A stretch of DNA of 64,000 nt from Bombilactobacillus folatiphilus (GCF_023380265.1 NZ_CP093366.1:744001-808000); one strand, 5' to 3'; shown: positions 9,631 to 19,503, numbered from the stretch's first letter. The notes: generated from the sequence alone by a model not told the origin. Numbers and translations: made by a program.

Positions 9631-10396
9631 TTGGTCAAAATTAAGTATTACAAAAATCAAAACGGAACTGCAGTTACGAGAATTAACTGTGGATGACTGG
9701 TATCAGTTGGCCCAAGATTCACGTCAAGGCGTACAGCAAATTGTGAAACAGCATCAACGTCGACTGCAAAAAGAGCAAGCGTTGCAAGCTTCTTTTGTCG
9801 AACGGGAACACTTTGAACAGCCTTTTTGGCAACGCCGACAGTTAGTGGCTGGGATTGATGAGGTAGGGCGCGGTCCTTTAGCGGGACCAGTCGTCGTGGC
9901 CGCGGTTATTTTGCCACCAACAATTGATTTATTGGAAATTAATGATTCCAAGCAATTAAGTGATCAAAAACGTCATACTTTGTACACACGAATTGTGGCG
10001 CAAGCAGTTGATATCAGTGTAGCAGTCGGTAGTCCAGAATTAATTGATCAAGAAAATATTTATCATGCAACGGAATTAACAATGGCTAAGGCAGTCGCAG
10101 GCTTATTTCAAAAACCTGCCCACTTACTAGTAGATGCCATGCATGTGCCTGTTTCCATTGCACAAACAAAGCTGATCAAAGGCGACGCGCGTAGCGTTTC
10201 TATTGGTGCAGCTAGTATTATTGCGAAAGTTTATCGTGATGAATTAATGAAGAAATACGCTCAGCTCTATCCTGGATATGGTTTTGAACAGAATGCTGGC
10301 TATGGAACTAAAGTTCATTTAGCAGGTTTAAAAACACAAGGTATTTGTCCGATTCATCGAAAAACATTTGCGCCAGTTAAAAATTATTTAGGTTAA
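9620..10396 (+). CDS. rnhB: Ribonuclease HII
   Basis: It cleaves RNA in RNA-DNA hybrids and removes single ribonucleotides from DNA. The protein has 258 residues, including the roughly 70-residue N-terminal extension common in Firmicutes. The signature AGIDEVGRGPLAGPVVVAAV holds the catalytic Asp-Glu pair; KGDARSVSIGAASIIAKVYRD and the C-terminal PIHRKTFAPV are also present. It overlaps rbgA and is followed by a terminator. Confidence 0.95.
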   Translation: MENDWSKLSITKIKTELQLRELTVDDWYQLAQDSRQGVQQIVKQHQRRLQKEQALQASFVEREHFEQPFWQRRQLVAGIDEVGRGPLAGPVVVAAVILPPTIDLLEINDSKQLSDQKRHTLYTRIVAQAVDISVAVGSPELIDQENIYHATELTMAKAVAGLFQKPAHLLVDAMHVPVSIAQTKLIKGDARSVSIGAASIIAKVYRDELMKKYAQLYPGYGFEQNAGYGTKVHLAGLKTQGICPIHRKTFAPVKNYLG

Positions 10397-10433
10397 ACTC
10401 CGTAATTTTAAAAAAATTATGGAGTTGTTTTTT
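10396..10433 (+). terminator. Terminator between rnhB and dprA
   Basis: The 14-base arms 10396-10409 and 10413-10426 pair with one G-T wobble around a 3-base A loop and are followed by a run of T. It ends just before the dprA start at 10436. The tail leaves little room for a dprA ribosome binding site. Confidence 0.75.
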
Positions 10434-10435
10434 AT

Positions 10436-11272
10436 ATGTCATTACGAACATTTTTATATCAATTATCCAAGACACGTTGTGTGAGCAATCAATTATTGCT
10501 CAAAGTTTGCCAATTAGCGGTCGAAGAAAAAATGAATATAGAGCAATTGTTTCACTATGTGCGTAGTCAGTTGAAAGATCAGCAACGAATTTTATTTGAT
10601 CAAGTTTTTAACCAAGATACTAGTCAGGTTCCTGCCATGATAACATTTTTGGATTCAGTTTATCCGCAAAAATTACGTGAAATCTATAATCCACCGGCTA
10701 TTTTATATTATCAAGGTAATTTGCAATTATTGCAAAAAACGACCGTTGCCATTGTGGGGGCACGTCAGAGTAATCGTTACACGCAAACGGTTGTGCGTAG
10801 TTTGGTTCCTACCCTTGTCCGCCAAGATATTGTGACAGTCAGTGGTTTAGCGCAAGGTGCGGATAGTTGGTGTCATCAGGTAACTTTGGATGAAAATGGT
10901 CAAACCATTGCAGTGGTCGGTAATAGTATTGATTATTATTATCCAGCGCAGAATCAAAGCTTACAGCAACAAGTTAGCAAAAGGGGGTTACTCTTGTCCG
11001 AATATCCACCAACCACTAATCCACGGAAATATTTTTTTCCGCAACGCAATCGAATTATTGCTGGATTATGCGAAACACTCGTAGTAACGCAAGCTAAAAA
11101 GCGCAGTGGTAGTTTAATTACGGCTCAGTTGGCCTTGCAAGAAAATCGCAACGTCTGGGCGGCCCCAGGACCGTTGGATAGTTCATTATCTAAGGGGTGT
11201 AATGAGCTAATTGCGGCTGGCGCAAGGCCCTACTTTTCGGCGCAAGATTTAATAGATGAACTCCGAGATTAA
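10436..11272 (+). CDS. dprA: DNA-processing protein DprA
   Basis: It loads RecA on incoming single-stranded DNA during natural transformation. The protein has 278 residues. The Rossmann-like core is seen as IVGARQSNRYT, VSGLAQGADSWCHQ, AVVGNSIDYYYPAQN, LLSEYPPTTNPRKYFFPQRNRIIAGL and KRSGSLITAQLALQENRNVWAAPG. An N-terminal SAM-like region spans about 80 residues. There is no purine-rich site in the few bases between the terminator and ATG 10436, so translation initiation may be weak. The dprA-topA order is conserved. Confidence 0.94.
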   Translation: MSLRTFLYQLSKTRCVSNQLLLKVCQLAVEEKMNIEQLFHYVRSQLKDQQRILFDQVFNQDTSQVPAMITFLDSVYPQKLREIYNPPAILYYQGNLQLLQKTTVAIVGARQSNRYTQTVVRSLVPTLVRQDIVTVSGLAQGADSWCHQVTLDENGQTIAVVGNSIDYYYPAQNQSLQQQVSKRGLLLSEYPPTTNPRKYFFPQRNRIIAGLCETLVVTQAKKRSGSLITAQLALQENRNVWAAPGPLDSSLSKGCNELIAAGARPYFSAQDLIDELRD

Positions 11273-11282
11273 CGAAAAAGAT

Positions 11283-11312
11283 TTGACAAATAGGAAACGA
11301 CTAGCATATTAT
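11283..11312 (+). promoter_or_regulatory. Sigma-A type promoter of topA
   Basis: TTGACA (11283-11288) is separated by 18 bases from TATTAT (11307-11312). It lies 34 bases upstream of the topA start. Confidence 0.6.
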
Positions 11313-11346
11313 GTGAAGCGACTTGATTTATGAAAGGAGCTTCGTT

Positions 11347-13458
11347 TTGGTTAGCTCAAAAACAACCAAACGCAAACCGGCGAAAAAAAATTTAGTAATC
11401 GTGGAATCACCTGCTAAAGCTAAAACAATTGAAAAATATTTAGGACGTAATTATAAAGTTTTAGCTAGTAAAGGCCATATTCGCGATTTACCGAAAAGTC
11501 GGATGGGCGTTGATATTGAACATAATTATGAACCAACTTATATCTCCATTCGTGGTAAAGGAGATACTATTAAAGAATTAAAAAAAGAAGCTAAAAAAGC
11601 TAAAAAAGTTTATTTGGCAGCCGATCCGGATCGTGAAGGAGAGGCAATTGCCTGGCATGTTGCGCATATCTTGGGTTTAGATTTAGATGATAGTAATCGT
11701 GTCGTTTTTAACGAAATTACAAAAGACGCGGTCAAAGAATCGTTTAAGCATCCACGCAGTGTCGATATGGACTTAGTTGATGCTCAACAGGCACGACGTG
11801 TTTTGGATCGTTTGGTAGGCTATTCAATTAGTCCCATTTTATGGCAAAAAGTCAAAAAAGGTTTGAGTGCAGGACGTGTTCAGTCAGTGGCTTTAAAACT
11901 AGTGATTGATCGCGAAAAAGCTATTCGTAATTTTCAACCGGAAGAGTATTGGACAATTCCTAGTCGTTTTCAAGCCGGAAGATTAAAAAAGAATCAGTTT
12001 GCAGCTAATTTTTATGGTGTTAACCAAAAGAAGAAAGAATTAAAGTCACAAGCTGATGTTCAAGAAGTTTTACAACTATTAGATCAAAAAGCGTCGTTTG
12101 AAGTAACGAAAGTGGTTAAAAAGGAGCGTAAACGTTATCCTGCAGCGCCTTTTACAACGAGCTCTTTACAACAAGAGGCTAATCGTAAGTTAAATTTTAA
12201 GACGCGTAAAACGATGATGTTGGCACAACAATTATATGAAGGAATTAATTTAGGTTCACGACAAGGTAGTGTAGGCTTAATCACGTACATGCGAACCGAC
12301 TCAACAAGAATTGCGGCTGTGGCCAAACACGAAGCGTCGCAATTTTTGCAAAAAGAATATGGTGTTGAATATGCGGCAACGAAGGTCCATGCGACTAAGA
12401 ATCCTGAAGGGGCGCAAGATGCCCATGAAGCAATTCGTCCGACTTCATTGCAACGTACACCAGCATCATTGGCAAAAATTTTAACGCGTGATCAAATGCG
12501 GTTGTATACACTGATCTGGAATCGCTTTTTAGCTAGTGAAATGACGCCTGCTATTTTGGATACAATGACGGTGACGATTGACCAAAATAATGTTCAGTTT
12601 CGCGCTAATGGTTCCAAAATTAAATTTGACGGTTTTTTGAAGTTATATAAAGATGATCAAAAAACGAAGGATAATTGGTTACCTGATTTAACCGAAGGTC
12701 AAAAGGTTAAGATGGTCGAAACTAATCCTGAACAGCATTTTACACAACCCCCGGCTCGTTTTACGGAAGCATCATTGGTTAAAACGTTAGAAGAAAATGG
12801 TGTAGGTCGTCCTTCAACTTATGCTCCAACGATTGATACAATTCAAAAGCGCTATTATGTTAAATTGAATGGTCGCAGTTTTGAACCGACAGAACTAGGC
12901 GAAATTGTTGATAATTTGATTGAGCAGTATTTTCCAGATATCGTTAATGTTGATTTTACGGCAAATTTAGAAAATGAATTAGATGGCATTGAAGTCGGTA
13001 AGGAAAATTGGACTAAAGTAGTGGATGAATATTATCAGCCTTTTTCCAAAGAATTGAAAGACGCTGATGAGAAAATTGAGAAACTGCAAATTAAAGATGA
13101 GCCAGCTAACATGGACTGTGACATTTGTGGCGCACCCATGGTGATTAAGTTGGGCCGTTACGGCAAGTTTATCGCTTGTAGTCGTTTTCCGGATTGTCGT
13201 AATACGAAAGCGATTGTCAAAGAAATTGGCGTAGTTTGTCCCAAGTGCAAGGAGGGGCAAGTTGTGGAGCGTAAATCCAAAAAGAATCGGATTTTTTATG
13301 GTTGCTCTCGTTACCCGGATTGTGATTTTGTAGATTGGAATAAGCCGATTGGGCGAGATTGTCCTAAAGATGGTCATTATTTAGTTGAGAAGAAAGTTAA
13401 AGGCGGTCGGCGGGTGATCTGTCCTAATGACGATTATCAAGAAGAAATTCAAAAATAA
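11347..13458 (+). CDS. topA: DNA topoisomerase I
   Basis: A type IA topoisomerase that relaxes negative supercoils. It has 703 residues from TTG 11347, chosen because AAAGGAGC ends 6 bases before it. The TOPRIM domain ([19 protein letters not shown], and [12 protein letters not shown]) comes first. The active-site tyrosine is Y314 in [12 protein letters not shown]. Two C-terminal zinc ribbons follow: CDICG...CSRFPDC and CPKC...CSRYPDC. A third, degenerate unit (DCPKDG...CPNDD) ends the protein. In many Bacilli trmFO and xerC come next; here hslV follows directly. Confidence 0.96.
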   Translation: MVSSKTTKRKPAKKNLVIVESPAKAKTIEKYLGRNYKVLASKGHIRDLPKSRMGVDIEHNYEPTYISIRGKGDTIKELKKEAKKAKKVYLAADPDREGEAIAWHVAHILGLDLDDSNRVVFNEITKDAVKESFKHPRSVDMDLVDAQQARRVLDRLVGYSISPILWQKVKKGLSAGRVQSVALKLVIDREKAIRNFQPEEYWTIPSRFQAGRLKKNQFAANFYGVNQKKKELKSQADVQEVLQLLDQKASFEVTKVVKKERKRYPAAPFTTSSLQQEANRKLNFKTRKTMMLAQQLYEGINLGSRQGSVGLITYMRTDSTRIAAVAKHEASQFLQKEYGVEYAATKVHATKNPEGAQDAHEAIRPTSLQRTPASLAKILTRDQMRLYTLIWNRFLASEMTPAILDTMTVTIDQNNVQFRANGSKIKFDGFLKLYKDDQKTKDNWLPDLTEGQKVKMVETNPEQHFTQPPARFTEASLVKTLEENGVGRPSTYAPTIDTIQKRYYVKLNGRSFEPTELGEIVDNLIEQYFPDIVNVDFTANLENELDGIEVGKENWTKVVDEYYQPFSKELKDADEKIEKLQIKDEPANMDCDICGAPMVIKLGRYGKFIACSRFPDCRNTKAIVKEIGVVCPKCKEGQVVERKSKKNRIFYGCSRYPDCDFVDWNKPIGRDCPKDGHYLVEKKVKGGRRVICPNDDYQEEIQK

Positions 13459-13558
13459 GAAACGTTGGCATCGTAGTTTTACTTTATGGTATGGTAAAGA
13501 AGTAAATTACGGTGTTTTTGTTTTAAAAATTAATAATTATCAAAAGTTGAGGTAAGTT

Positions 13559-14083
13559 ATGACAACAATTTGTGCGGTTCGACATCAAAATAAGATTGCG
13601 ATTGCAGGTGACGGACAAGTGACTGCCGGAGAAAAAACAGTGATGAAGGCGTCTGCTCATAAAGTCCGGCGGATTTTTGGAGATCAAGTAATTATTGGTT
13701 TTGCGGGTGGCGTTGCAGATGCGTTCACCTTGGAAGATTGGTTTGAAAAAAAACTGCAAACTTATGCCGGAAATTTAAAACGTTCAGCGGTTGAATTAGC
13801 TCAAGATTGGCGTAAAGATCCGACTTTACAAAAATTAGAGGCAATGATGATTGCTTTTAATAAGGAGGATCTATTGTTAATTTCTGGTAATGGAGAAGTC
13901 ATTGAACCCGATGAAGACGTGATTGCGATCGGCTCTGGTGGTAATTTTGCACAAGCGGCTGCGATTGCTATGATTCGCCATAGTTCTGATTTGACAGCAC
14001 AGCAAATTGCATACGAGGCAATAAATATTGCATCAGGGATTGATATTTTTACAAATCAGCAAATTTTGACGGATCAAATTTAG
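13559..14083 (+). CDS. hslV: ATP-dependent protease subunit HslV (ClpQ)
   Basis: The peptidase half of the HslVU (ClpQY) protease. It has 174 residues starting MTTICAV, so removal of Met exposes a threonine nucleophile. GDGQVTAGEKTVMK, GFAGGVADAFTL, a central SGNGEVIEPDEDVIAIGSGG block and a helical C-terminus match the proteasome-beta-like family. GAGGTAAG precedes ATG 13559. The ATPase partner hslU starts 12 bases after the stop. Confidence 0.95.
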   Translation: MTTICAVRHQNKIAIAGDGQVTAGEKTVMKASAHKVRRIFGDQVIIGFAGGVADAFTLEDWFEKKLQTYAGNLKRSAVELAQDWRKDPTLQKLEAMMIAFNKEDLLLISGNGEVIEPDEDVIAIGSGGNFAQAAAIAMIRHSSDLTAQQIAYEAINIASGIDIFTNQQILTDQI

Positions 14084-14095
14084 GAGGACACGTAG

Positions 14096-15511
14096 ATGGC
14101 TAAACAAATGACCCCTAAACAAATTGTTCAAGCTTTAGATCAATATATTGTTGGACAAGATGAGGCCAAGCGTTCGGTGGCGATAGCTTTATATAATCGC
14201 TATCGACGGACACAATTATCGCAACAAATGCAAAAAGATATTACACCCAAGAATTTATTAATGATCGGGCCTACAGGTGTTGGGAAAACGGAAATTGCGC
14301 GACGGTTAGCAGACATTGTTCAGGCACCTTTTGTCAAGGTGGAAGCTACCAAATTTACGGAAGTTGGCTATGTGGGACGTGACGTGGAATCCATGATTCG
14401 CGATTTGGTCGATGTCGCAGTCAAAATGGAAGAGAAACAACGTTATCGTGAAGTACGTTCACAAGCGGCCCGACAAGCGGATAAAATTTTGGTGAAATTA
14501 TTGGTGCCGGCGCAAAAAGCTGAGTCAAAAAGTGGATCTCGTCAGGGAATTCCTGACTATATGTCAATATTGAATTCTTTAAGTCAAGGTAAAGCCCCAC
14601 AAGAGTGGCAACAATCAGAAGAAGAAATTACAGATGAGATTCGTGACCAGCGTTTGAGCGTTAAAGAACAATTAGATCGTGGATTATTGGAAGATGAAGA
14701 AGTTACAATTGAAGTTCCTGAGAATAATAAAGTCAATCCGATGAATGACTTGATGGGTCAGATGGGTATTGACTTGAATAATGCAATGGATGCAATGCTT
14801 CCCAAGAAGAAAATTAAGCGTACTTTGCCTGTGAGTCAAGCACGCGAGGTTTTGATTGAGCAAGAATCGGCTCAATTGGTTGATCATGATCAAATTTATC
14901 AAGCAGCTATTCAACGAGCAGAAAATGATGGAATTATTTTTATTGATGAAATTGATAAAATTACGGCTGGCAATAAGAAAAATTCTGGTGAAGTTTCGCG
15001 TGAAGGTGTGCAGCGAGATATTTTACCAATTGTCGAAGGTTCTAGTGTGAAAACCAAATATGGTAGTGTGCAAACTGATCATATGCTCTTTATTGGTTCC
15101 GGTGCATTTGCTGAAAGCAAACCGAGTGATCTTATTGCGGAATTGCAAGGTCGTTTCCCGATTCGTGTTGAATTAAATGATTTAACTGAAGCTGACTTTA
15201 TTCGGATTTTGACATCACCAGACAATGCTTTAGTGAAACAGTATATTGCTTTAGTCGGTAGTGACGGCATTAAACTAACCTTTACGCAAGAATCAATTGA
15301 AACGATTGCTAAAATTGCAAATCAAGTGAATCACGAAAATCAAAATATAGGTGCCCGCCGATTGGCAACTATTTTGGAGAATGTCTTGGCTGATATTATG
15401 TACGAAGCTCCCGATATGCAAATGGGCGATATTTTAATTACGCAGGAATATGTTGAAGATAAAGTGGGTAAAATTGCCAGCGACAGTGATTTAACGAAAT
15501 ATATTTTATAG
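14096..15511 (+). CDS. hslU: ATP-dependent protease ATPase subunit HslU (ClpY)
   Basis: The AAA+ unfoldase that feeds substrates to HslV. It has 471 residues. It begins MTPKQIVQALDQYIVGQDEAKRSVAIALYNRYRR and carries Walker A GPTGVGKTE (about residues 60-68). The pore-loop-like KFTEVGYVGRDVESM, Walker B IIFIDEIDKI and GSGAFAESKPSDLIAELQGRFPIRVEL follow, as does the C-terminal sensor block NIGARRL. The inserted I domain lies about residues 110-240. The AGGAGG site and short gap show it is co-transcribed with hslV. Confidence 0.96.
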   Translation: MAKQMTPKQIVQALDQYIVGQDEAKRSVAIALYNRYRRTQLSQQMQKDITPKNLLMIGPTGVGKTEIARRLADIVQAPFVKVEATKFTEVGYVGRDVESMIRDLVDVAVKMEEKQRYREVRSQAARQADKILVKLLVPAQKAESKSGSRQGIPDYMSILNSLSQGKAPQEWQQSEEEITDEIRDQRLSVKEQLDRGLLEDEEVTIEVPENNKVNPMNDLMGQMGIDLNNAMDAMLPKKKIKRTLPVSQAREVLIEQESAQLVDHDQIYQAAIQRAENDGIIFIDEIDKITAGNKKNSGEVSREGVQRDILPIVEGSSVKTKYGSVQTDHMLFIGSGAFAESKPSDLIAELQGRFPIRVELNDLTEADFIRILTSPDNALVKQYIALVGSDGIKLTFTQESIETIAKIANQVNHENQNIGARRLATILENVLADIMYEAPDMQMGDILITQEYVEDKVGKIASDSDLTKYIL

Positions 15512-15521
15512 GATGTAACTA

Positions 15522-16376
15522 ATGACAGTCATTACGTTAAAGAATGCTGATTTAACTGTTCAAATTGATAGCTTAGGTGCGCAAATTCTGAGTATTTTGG
15601 ATCAAACGGCGACGGAAAGAATTTGGACAGCCGATCCAAAGATTTGGGGACGGCATGCGCCAATTTTGTTTCCAATTGTGGGTCGTTTGAAAGATAATCA
15701 ATATCAATACAAAAATCGCGTTTACCAGATGAATCAGCATGGTTTTGCCCGTGATTTGGAGTTTCAAGTTTTGTCACACAATGCACGAGCGGTGACATTT
15801 GAATTAAAAGTTGCGCCGCATTCAATAGATAATTATCCATTTAGTTTTTCATTGCAAATTGCGTTTGTGTTAAAAAATAATGGTTTGCAGGTTAATTATA
15901 GTGTTCAAAATTTAGATCAGCAGGCCATGTATTTTTCAGTAGGTGGTCATCCTGGTTTTATGTTTGCATATCAACAATCAGGTGCTCAATTGGTAATCAA
16001 GCATCCCGAAAATTTGCGACAGTTTGCGTTAAATACGGCTAATTTAGTTGATTTAACTACAAGACAACAACCCCAAGCCAAAATCTATTTTCATGGAACG
16101 AGTTTTGAAAAAGATGCTTGGATTTTTGAAAATCGTGGTCTTAATAGTTATGAATTATGGCAAAATAATTGTAAAAAAGTTAGTTTGACTAGTAATGCTC
16201 CGTATTTCGGAGTTTGGTCACCTTATCCACAAACTGCAGATTTTGTTTGCTTAGAACCTTGGTGGGGCATAGCTGATGTAGCAAGTACTAGCGGACAATT
16301 AGTAGATAAGTTTGGCATTAATATTTTACAACCGCAGCAAGTTTTTAACGCACAATGGAGTGTGGAATTTGATTAG
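15522..16376 (+). CDS. Aldose 1-epimerase family protein (LacX-like)
   Basis: A 284-residue protein of the galactose mutarotase-like fold. Visible features are IWGRHAPILFPIVGRLKDNQY near the start, GFARDLEF, the GGHPGFMFAY loop and the C-terminal CLEPWWGIAD with a conserved Glu. Members interconvert alpha and beta anomers of sugars or sugar phosphates; the actual substrate is unknown. It begins 10 bases after hslU, a frequent neighbour in lactobacilli. Confidence 0.87.
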   Translation: MTVITLKNADLTVQIDSLGAQILSILDQTATERIWTADPKIWGRHAPILFPIVGRLKDNQYQYKNRVYQMNQHGFARDLEFQVLSHNARAVTFELKVAPHSIDNYPFSFSLQIAFVLKNNGLQVNYSVQNLDQQAMYFSVGGHPGFMFAYQQSGAQLVIKHPENLRQFALNTANLVDLTTRQQPQAKIYFHGTSFEKDAWIFENRGLNSYELWQNNCKKVSLTSNAPYFGVWSPYPQTADFVCLEPWWGIADVASTSGQLVDKFGINILQPQQVFNAQWSVEFD

Positions 16377-16479
16377 GATAAGCAATTTGGATAGCTGAAA
16401 GGCTCTTTTTTGCATTAATTGTATGTTGGCAGTTGCTGGTAGTATATAATTGATTTTCAATTGTAGAGGAGGCGCCGTG

Positions 16480-16968
16480 ATGAGCAAACCACGAAAAATT
16501 GCGCAGATTCGTTTTAGTGATAGTGCTAAGCAACATTTGAGTGATTGGTTAGTTAAAGACGCTAATCGGACGAAAGTTATTCAGCAAACTAATTTAAGCA
16601 AGAGCACTGTGTTGCGTTATATTAAAAAAATCCAAACAAAAACTGGTAAATTAGAAGATTTATTTTCTCTCTCACAGATTCAAACACTGATTGATTTAGC
16701 GAATGAAGATTGGCGTCAGTACAAAGAACTGCTGCAAAAGAAAAATCAGCCACTGAATCGGATTGATTTGAGCGAGCAAGAGACGTTATTGAATCAAACT
16801 TTGAAAAAGCAAGGTTGGGGTTTATCCACAGAACAGTTGGATTTTGCTAAATTATTACGCTTAGAAAAGAGTGACCATGATCAACAACAAAAAATTTTTC
16901 AGAGTTGGTCACAGTCTAAACAAAATCGTTACATTAAATATAAAACTGAGGTGACTAACCATGAGTGA
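16480..16968 (+). CDS. Putative helix-turn-helix DNA-binding protein
   Basis: A 162-residue protein, not recognised as a named family. Residues about 30-55 (DANRTKVIQQTNLSKSTVLRYIKKI) look like a helix-turn-helix with a typical recognition helix. The rest is charged and helical. Start at ATG 16480 behind a strong AGAGGAGG; GTG 16477 is an alternative. A TATAAT lies at 16445-16450. The stop overlaps the RusA-like gene by 8 bases, so the two are coupled. Small HTH proteins of this kind next to rusA are common in phage replication modules. A regulator or replication-initiation role is inference. Confidence 0.7.
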   Translation: MSKPRKIAQIRFSDSAKQHLSDWLVKDANRTKVIQQTNLSKSTVLRYIKKIQTKTGKLEDLFSLSQIQTLIDLANEDWRQYKELLQKKNQPLNRIDLSEQETLLNQTLKKQGWGLSTEQLDFAKLLRLEKSDHDQQQKIFQSWSQSKQNRYIKYKTEVTNHE

Positions 16969-17410
16969 GTGGCACGCAGTCATTCCTATCGCACCTATGG
17001 CTACTCCACGACCACAGTTCAAACAAATTACTACCGGTGGTAAGAAGCGTACAATTACTTACTATCCAACACGTTACTTTGATTATATGCATGATGTACA
17101 GCAGTATTTGGTGGATCATCAGTTGTACAATGATGAATTTTATCAAACAGTTAATGCTCCGTTTGGCACCTTGGCGGAGGTTGTTTTTTATTTGGCGGTT
17201 CCTAAAAATCAAAAGCAAGTTAAAAGTTTATTACGTAAAGCGGCACCAGACATTGATAATTTACAGAAGGCTATTTTGGATAGTATTTTTAAGGATTTAA
17301 AGGTTCGTGATAGTCGGATTGTAGGAATTAATGCATTGAAATTGAATGAAAAAGATTATCCGCGTACGGAAATTAAGTTAGTGGGAATTGATCGTGATGA
17401 AAAAGATTAA
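16961..17410 (+). CDS. RusA family Holliday junction resolvase-like protein
   Basis: A 149-residue protein. The N-terminal IPIAPMATPRPQF and the acidic core APDIDNLQKAILDSIFKDLKVRDSRIVGI match the RusA pattern D-x-D-N-x2-K, whose aspartates bind the catalytic metal. RusA enzymes cut four-way junctions and are mostly prophage encoded. It is preceded by the HTH gene (8-base overlap) and followed by the coiled-coil gene (14-base overlap), forming one translation-coupled operon. No integrase, capsid or other prophage gene is nearby. Confidence 0.82.
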   Translation: MSEWHAVIPIAPMATPRPQFKQITTGGKKRTITYYPTRYFDYMHDVQQYLVDHQLYNDEFYQTVNAPFGTLAEVVFYLAVPKNQKQVKSLLRKAAPDIDNLQKAILDSIFKDLKVRDSRIVGINALKLNEKDYPRTEIKLVGIDRDEKD

Positions 17411-18083
17411 TAATAATGACAAAATTCTGCATCTGATAGCTGGATATCAGCAATTAAAACAAAAAGTTCCCAATTATTTGGAAAAATTACATCATTATCA
17501 AGAACAGCAAAATCAAGATCAGAAATTGGTTAATCAATTACGTCAACAATTGCTAACTTTTAATCGACAGCTCCCTCCTGCTACGAAAAAAGTCGATGAT
17601 GTTAAAAAGCAAATCAAAGGTTTACGAACTGGTCCATTTAAAAGTTATCGTCAATATCGGACTTATGGTCGAAAAAATGTAGTAGATTTACTAGAGAATT
17701 TGATTCAAGAAGCTCGTCAAGTGAATTTGGCTGAAAAATTTGTCTCACCGCTACAAGTTTTGGTGGAGCAATTGGCCCAATTAGATTTATCAGAGCGCCC
17801 TCAGGCAGGGGAGTTGGTCACGATTATTCATGCAATCCGGCATCGCAATATGTATATTAAACGTGGTTATCAGATTTTAAAGTACGTTCAGCCAGTTTAT
17901 CAAGCATTAACTAATTTGCGAACAGCTTTAGTCCAGGGTGCTAAATATTTGCGAACTTTACATGCTTGGCAAAAATATCAGCAGGCTTTCCAAAATCTAG
18001 ATAAGTATTATCGGATGCATTATGTACAAGCTGGTGGGCGCCCACGAAATTATCATGGTCATCGCAGTGGTGAACATAATTAA
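17397..18083 (+). CDS. Coiled-coil protein of unknown function in the RusA cassette
   Basis: About 228 residues, unrecognised. Residues about 15-75 are Gln/Leu/Lys-rich heptads (HYQEQQNQDQKLVNQLRQQL) and suggest a coiled coil. The remainder is helical, with a basic, Gly/Arg-rich tail (GGRPRNYHGHRSGEHN) that could bind nucleic acid. ATG 17397 is preferred; a TTG at 17388 in frame is possible. It is the last gene before a strong bidirectional terminator. Confidence 0.65.
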   Translation: MKKINNNDKILHLIAGYQQLKQKVPNYLEKLHHYQEQQNQDQKLVNQLRQQLLTFNRQLPPATKKVDDVKKQIKGLRTGPFKSYRQYRTYGRKNVVDLLENLIQEARQVNLAEKFVSPLQVLVEQLAQLDLSERPQAGELVTIIHAIRHRNMYIKRGYQILKYVQPVYQALTNLRTALVQGAKYLRTLHAWQKYQQAFQNLDKYYRMHYVQAGGRPRNYHGHRSGEHN

Positions 18084-18090
18084 AGATGAT

Positions 18091-18130
18091 AAAAAATCCT
18101 TGAACTGTTGCCAAGTTTCAAGGATTTTTT
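18091..18130. terminator. Bidirectional terminator between convergent operons
   Basis: Perfect 14-base arms (18091-18104 and 18117-18130) with a 12-base loop carry A-run and T-run ends. They serve the RusA cassette on + and the transporter on -. Confidence 0.88.
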
Positions 18131-18156
18131 GATATTTGGTATATCTGTAACGACAA

Positions 18157-19341
18157 CTATAAAAGTTTTAAAAATACGGAAGCAATAATAACTGAAGCTA
18201 CCGAAACGGTGGCAAAGCCGCCGACTAACATTTTGGGTAAAATTTGATCTAGTAAAACAGCTTCTTCTTTTGCATCGGCTGCAACATTGTGACAGACTTC
18301 AGTGGTTAAAATATAATCAGCTGGGAAACCAAAGAGTGAAGTTAATGCACATGCGAAAGCCATGGGACCGCTCATTCCAAATGGCTTGGCTAAGATCCAT
18401 GAAGCTAAAAACATTCCTGAAAGACCTAACAAAATTAAAACAATAATTTGGATGATGACGTGTCCCATAATTGCTGGTGTTGTAATATTTAATTGCGAAA
18501 AGATATATGCTAACAAGCCGTACATCAACCATTGAAAGACGCCAGCTTTGTTTAAGGAATTAGTTTCCAAAAATCCTAATTGATGTGCGATGACACCAAA
18601 GATTAGGCAAATTACATTGGCGTTAATTGTGTTGTGAATTAAGAGGGTAAAACCATTAGCCAAGATGGCTACTAATCCGACACGAAAGATAATGAATGCG
18701 GAGGTTTGGTACTCATTTGGTAATCCTAGAAAGTTGCGACTTTTGTTTGTTTCAGTATCTGCCTTACTTGAATTATTGTCAGCAATAGCTGTTAAATTAC
18801 CAGCCCGATATTCTTTAGCGACACGCCGACCCTCTTTTTTTAACATAAAGGATGTTAGCGGATAGCCAATGACAGAATGAATAACGAACATAGCGACGGG
18901 CAAAGCGATTAAAGAAGTTGCATGGACAGCCTTCAAGCCATCACTCATCAAAAGCGCGGCGACTAAACCACCTGTTAATGGCGGAATTGCTGCAATGACT
19001 GTACGCCAGCTAAATAGCCAAGTGCCAATAGTTAAAGTTAAAATAATGGTCCCTAGCACGCCTAATAAGGCAATACAAACAGCTTTCCATTGTTGTAATA
19101 ATTCTTTTAGATTCATTAAGGTTCCTAAATGAACTAATAAAAGGGAAATACAGACACCGGAAAATGTTGGACCAAAACTGGCATCTGCAACGACGGTTTT
19201 GGGTAAAATAGTCCAATAACCGATTACAAAAAGCACTGCACTGACAAAAACGGATGGTATATATGATTTAGTTGCTGTAGAAACCCATTCGCCGATAAAC
19301 ATGAATAACATGACTACGGATAAAGAAATGACAAATTTCAT
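18157..19341 (-). CDS. Multi-pass membrane transporter, GltS-like fold suspected
   Basis: A 394-residue protein with about ten to eleven hydrophobic segments. The PPLTGGLVAALLMSDGLKAVHATSLIALP segment and a symmetric second-half segment (SGPMAFACALTSLFGFPADYILTTEV) recall inverted-repeat symporters such as GltS, but I do not recognise the exact family. A cytosolic loop rich in charged residues lies about 175-210. It is divergent from two amidohydrolase genes starting about 160 bases away, so it may import their substrate. Start ATG at 19341 is preceded by GGGGGAAG on the minus strand. Confidence 0.7.
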   Translation of the reverse strand: MKFVISLSVVMLFMFIGEWVSTATKSYIPSVFVSAVLFVIGYWTILPKTVVADASFGPTFSGVCISLLLVHLGTLMNLKELLQQWKAVCIALLGVLGTIILTLTIGTWLFSWRTVIAAIPPLTGGLVAALLMSDGLKAVHATSLIALPVAMFVIHSVIGYPLTSFMLKKEGRRVAKEYRAGNLTAIADNNSSKADTETNKSRNFLGLPNEYQTSAFIIFRVGLVAILANGFTLLIHNTINANVICLIFGVIAHQLGFLETNSLNKAGVFQWLMYGLLAYIFSQLNITTPAIMGHVIIQIIVLILLGLSGMFLASWILAKPFGMSGPMAFACALTSLFGFPADYILTTEVCHNVAADAKEEAVLLDQILPKMLVGGFATVSVASVIIASVFLKLL

Positions 19342-19503
19342 AACGCTTCCCCCTATGTTAAAAATTAAAACAGATAAAATAATCTAATTTCTTCTAATAA
19401 ATTATACTGCAAAAAATTAATTTGGCAATGATGACTTCAACAGGAAAAAGTGTTATTTTAATATGTAATCAACAAGTTAGATTTGATTTAGGAGATGTTT
19501 TTG

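Noticed and set aside
12979..13377. 132-codon minus-strand frame in topA
   Set aside because: It is fully inside the intact topA frame with its zinc ribbons; no start signal is seen.
16955..17300. Open frames overlapping the RusA-like gene on both strands
   Set aside because: They overlap the RusA frame, lack ribosome binding sites and encode no recognisable motif.
16480..18083. Part of an integrated prophage
   Set aside because: No integrase, terminase, capsid, tail or lysis gene and no attachment repeats are visible nearby; only RusA and an HTH protein suggest phage origin.
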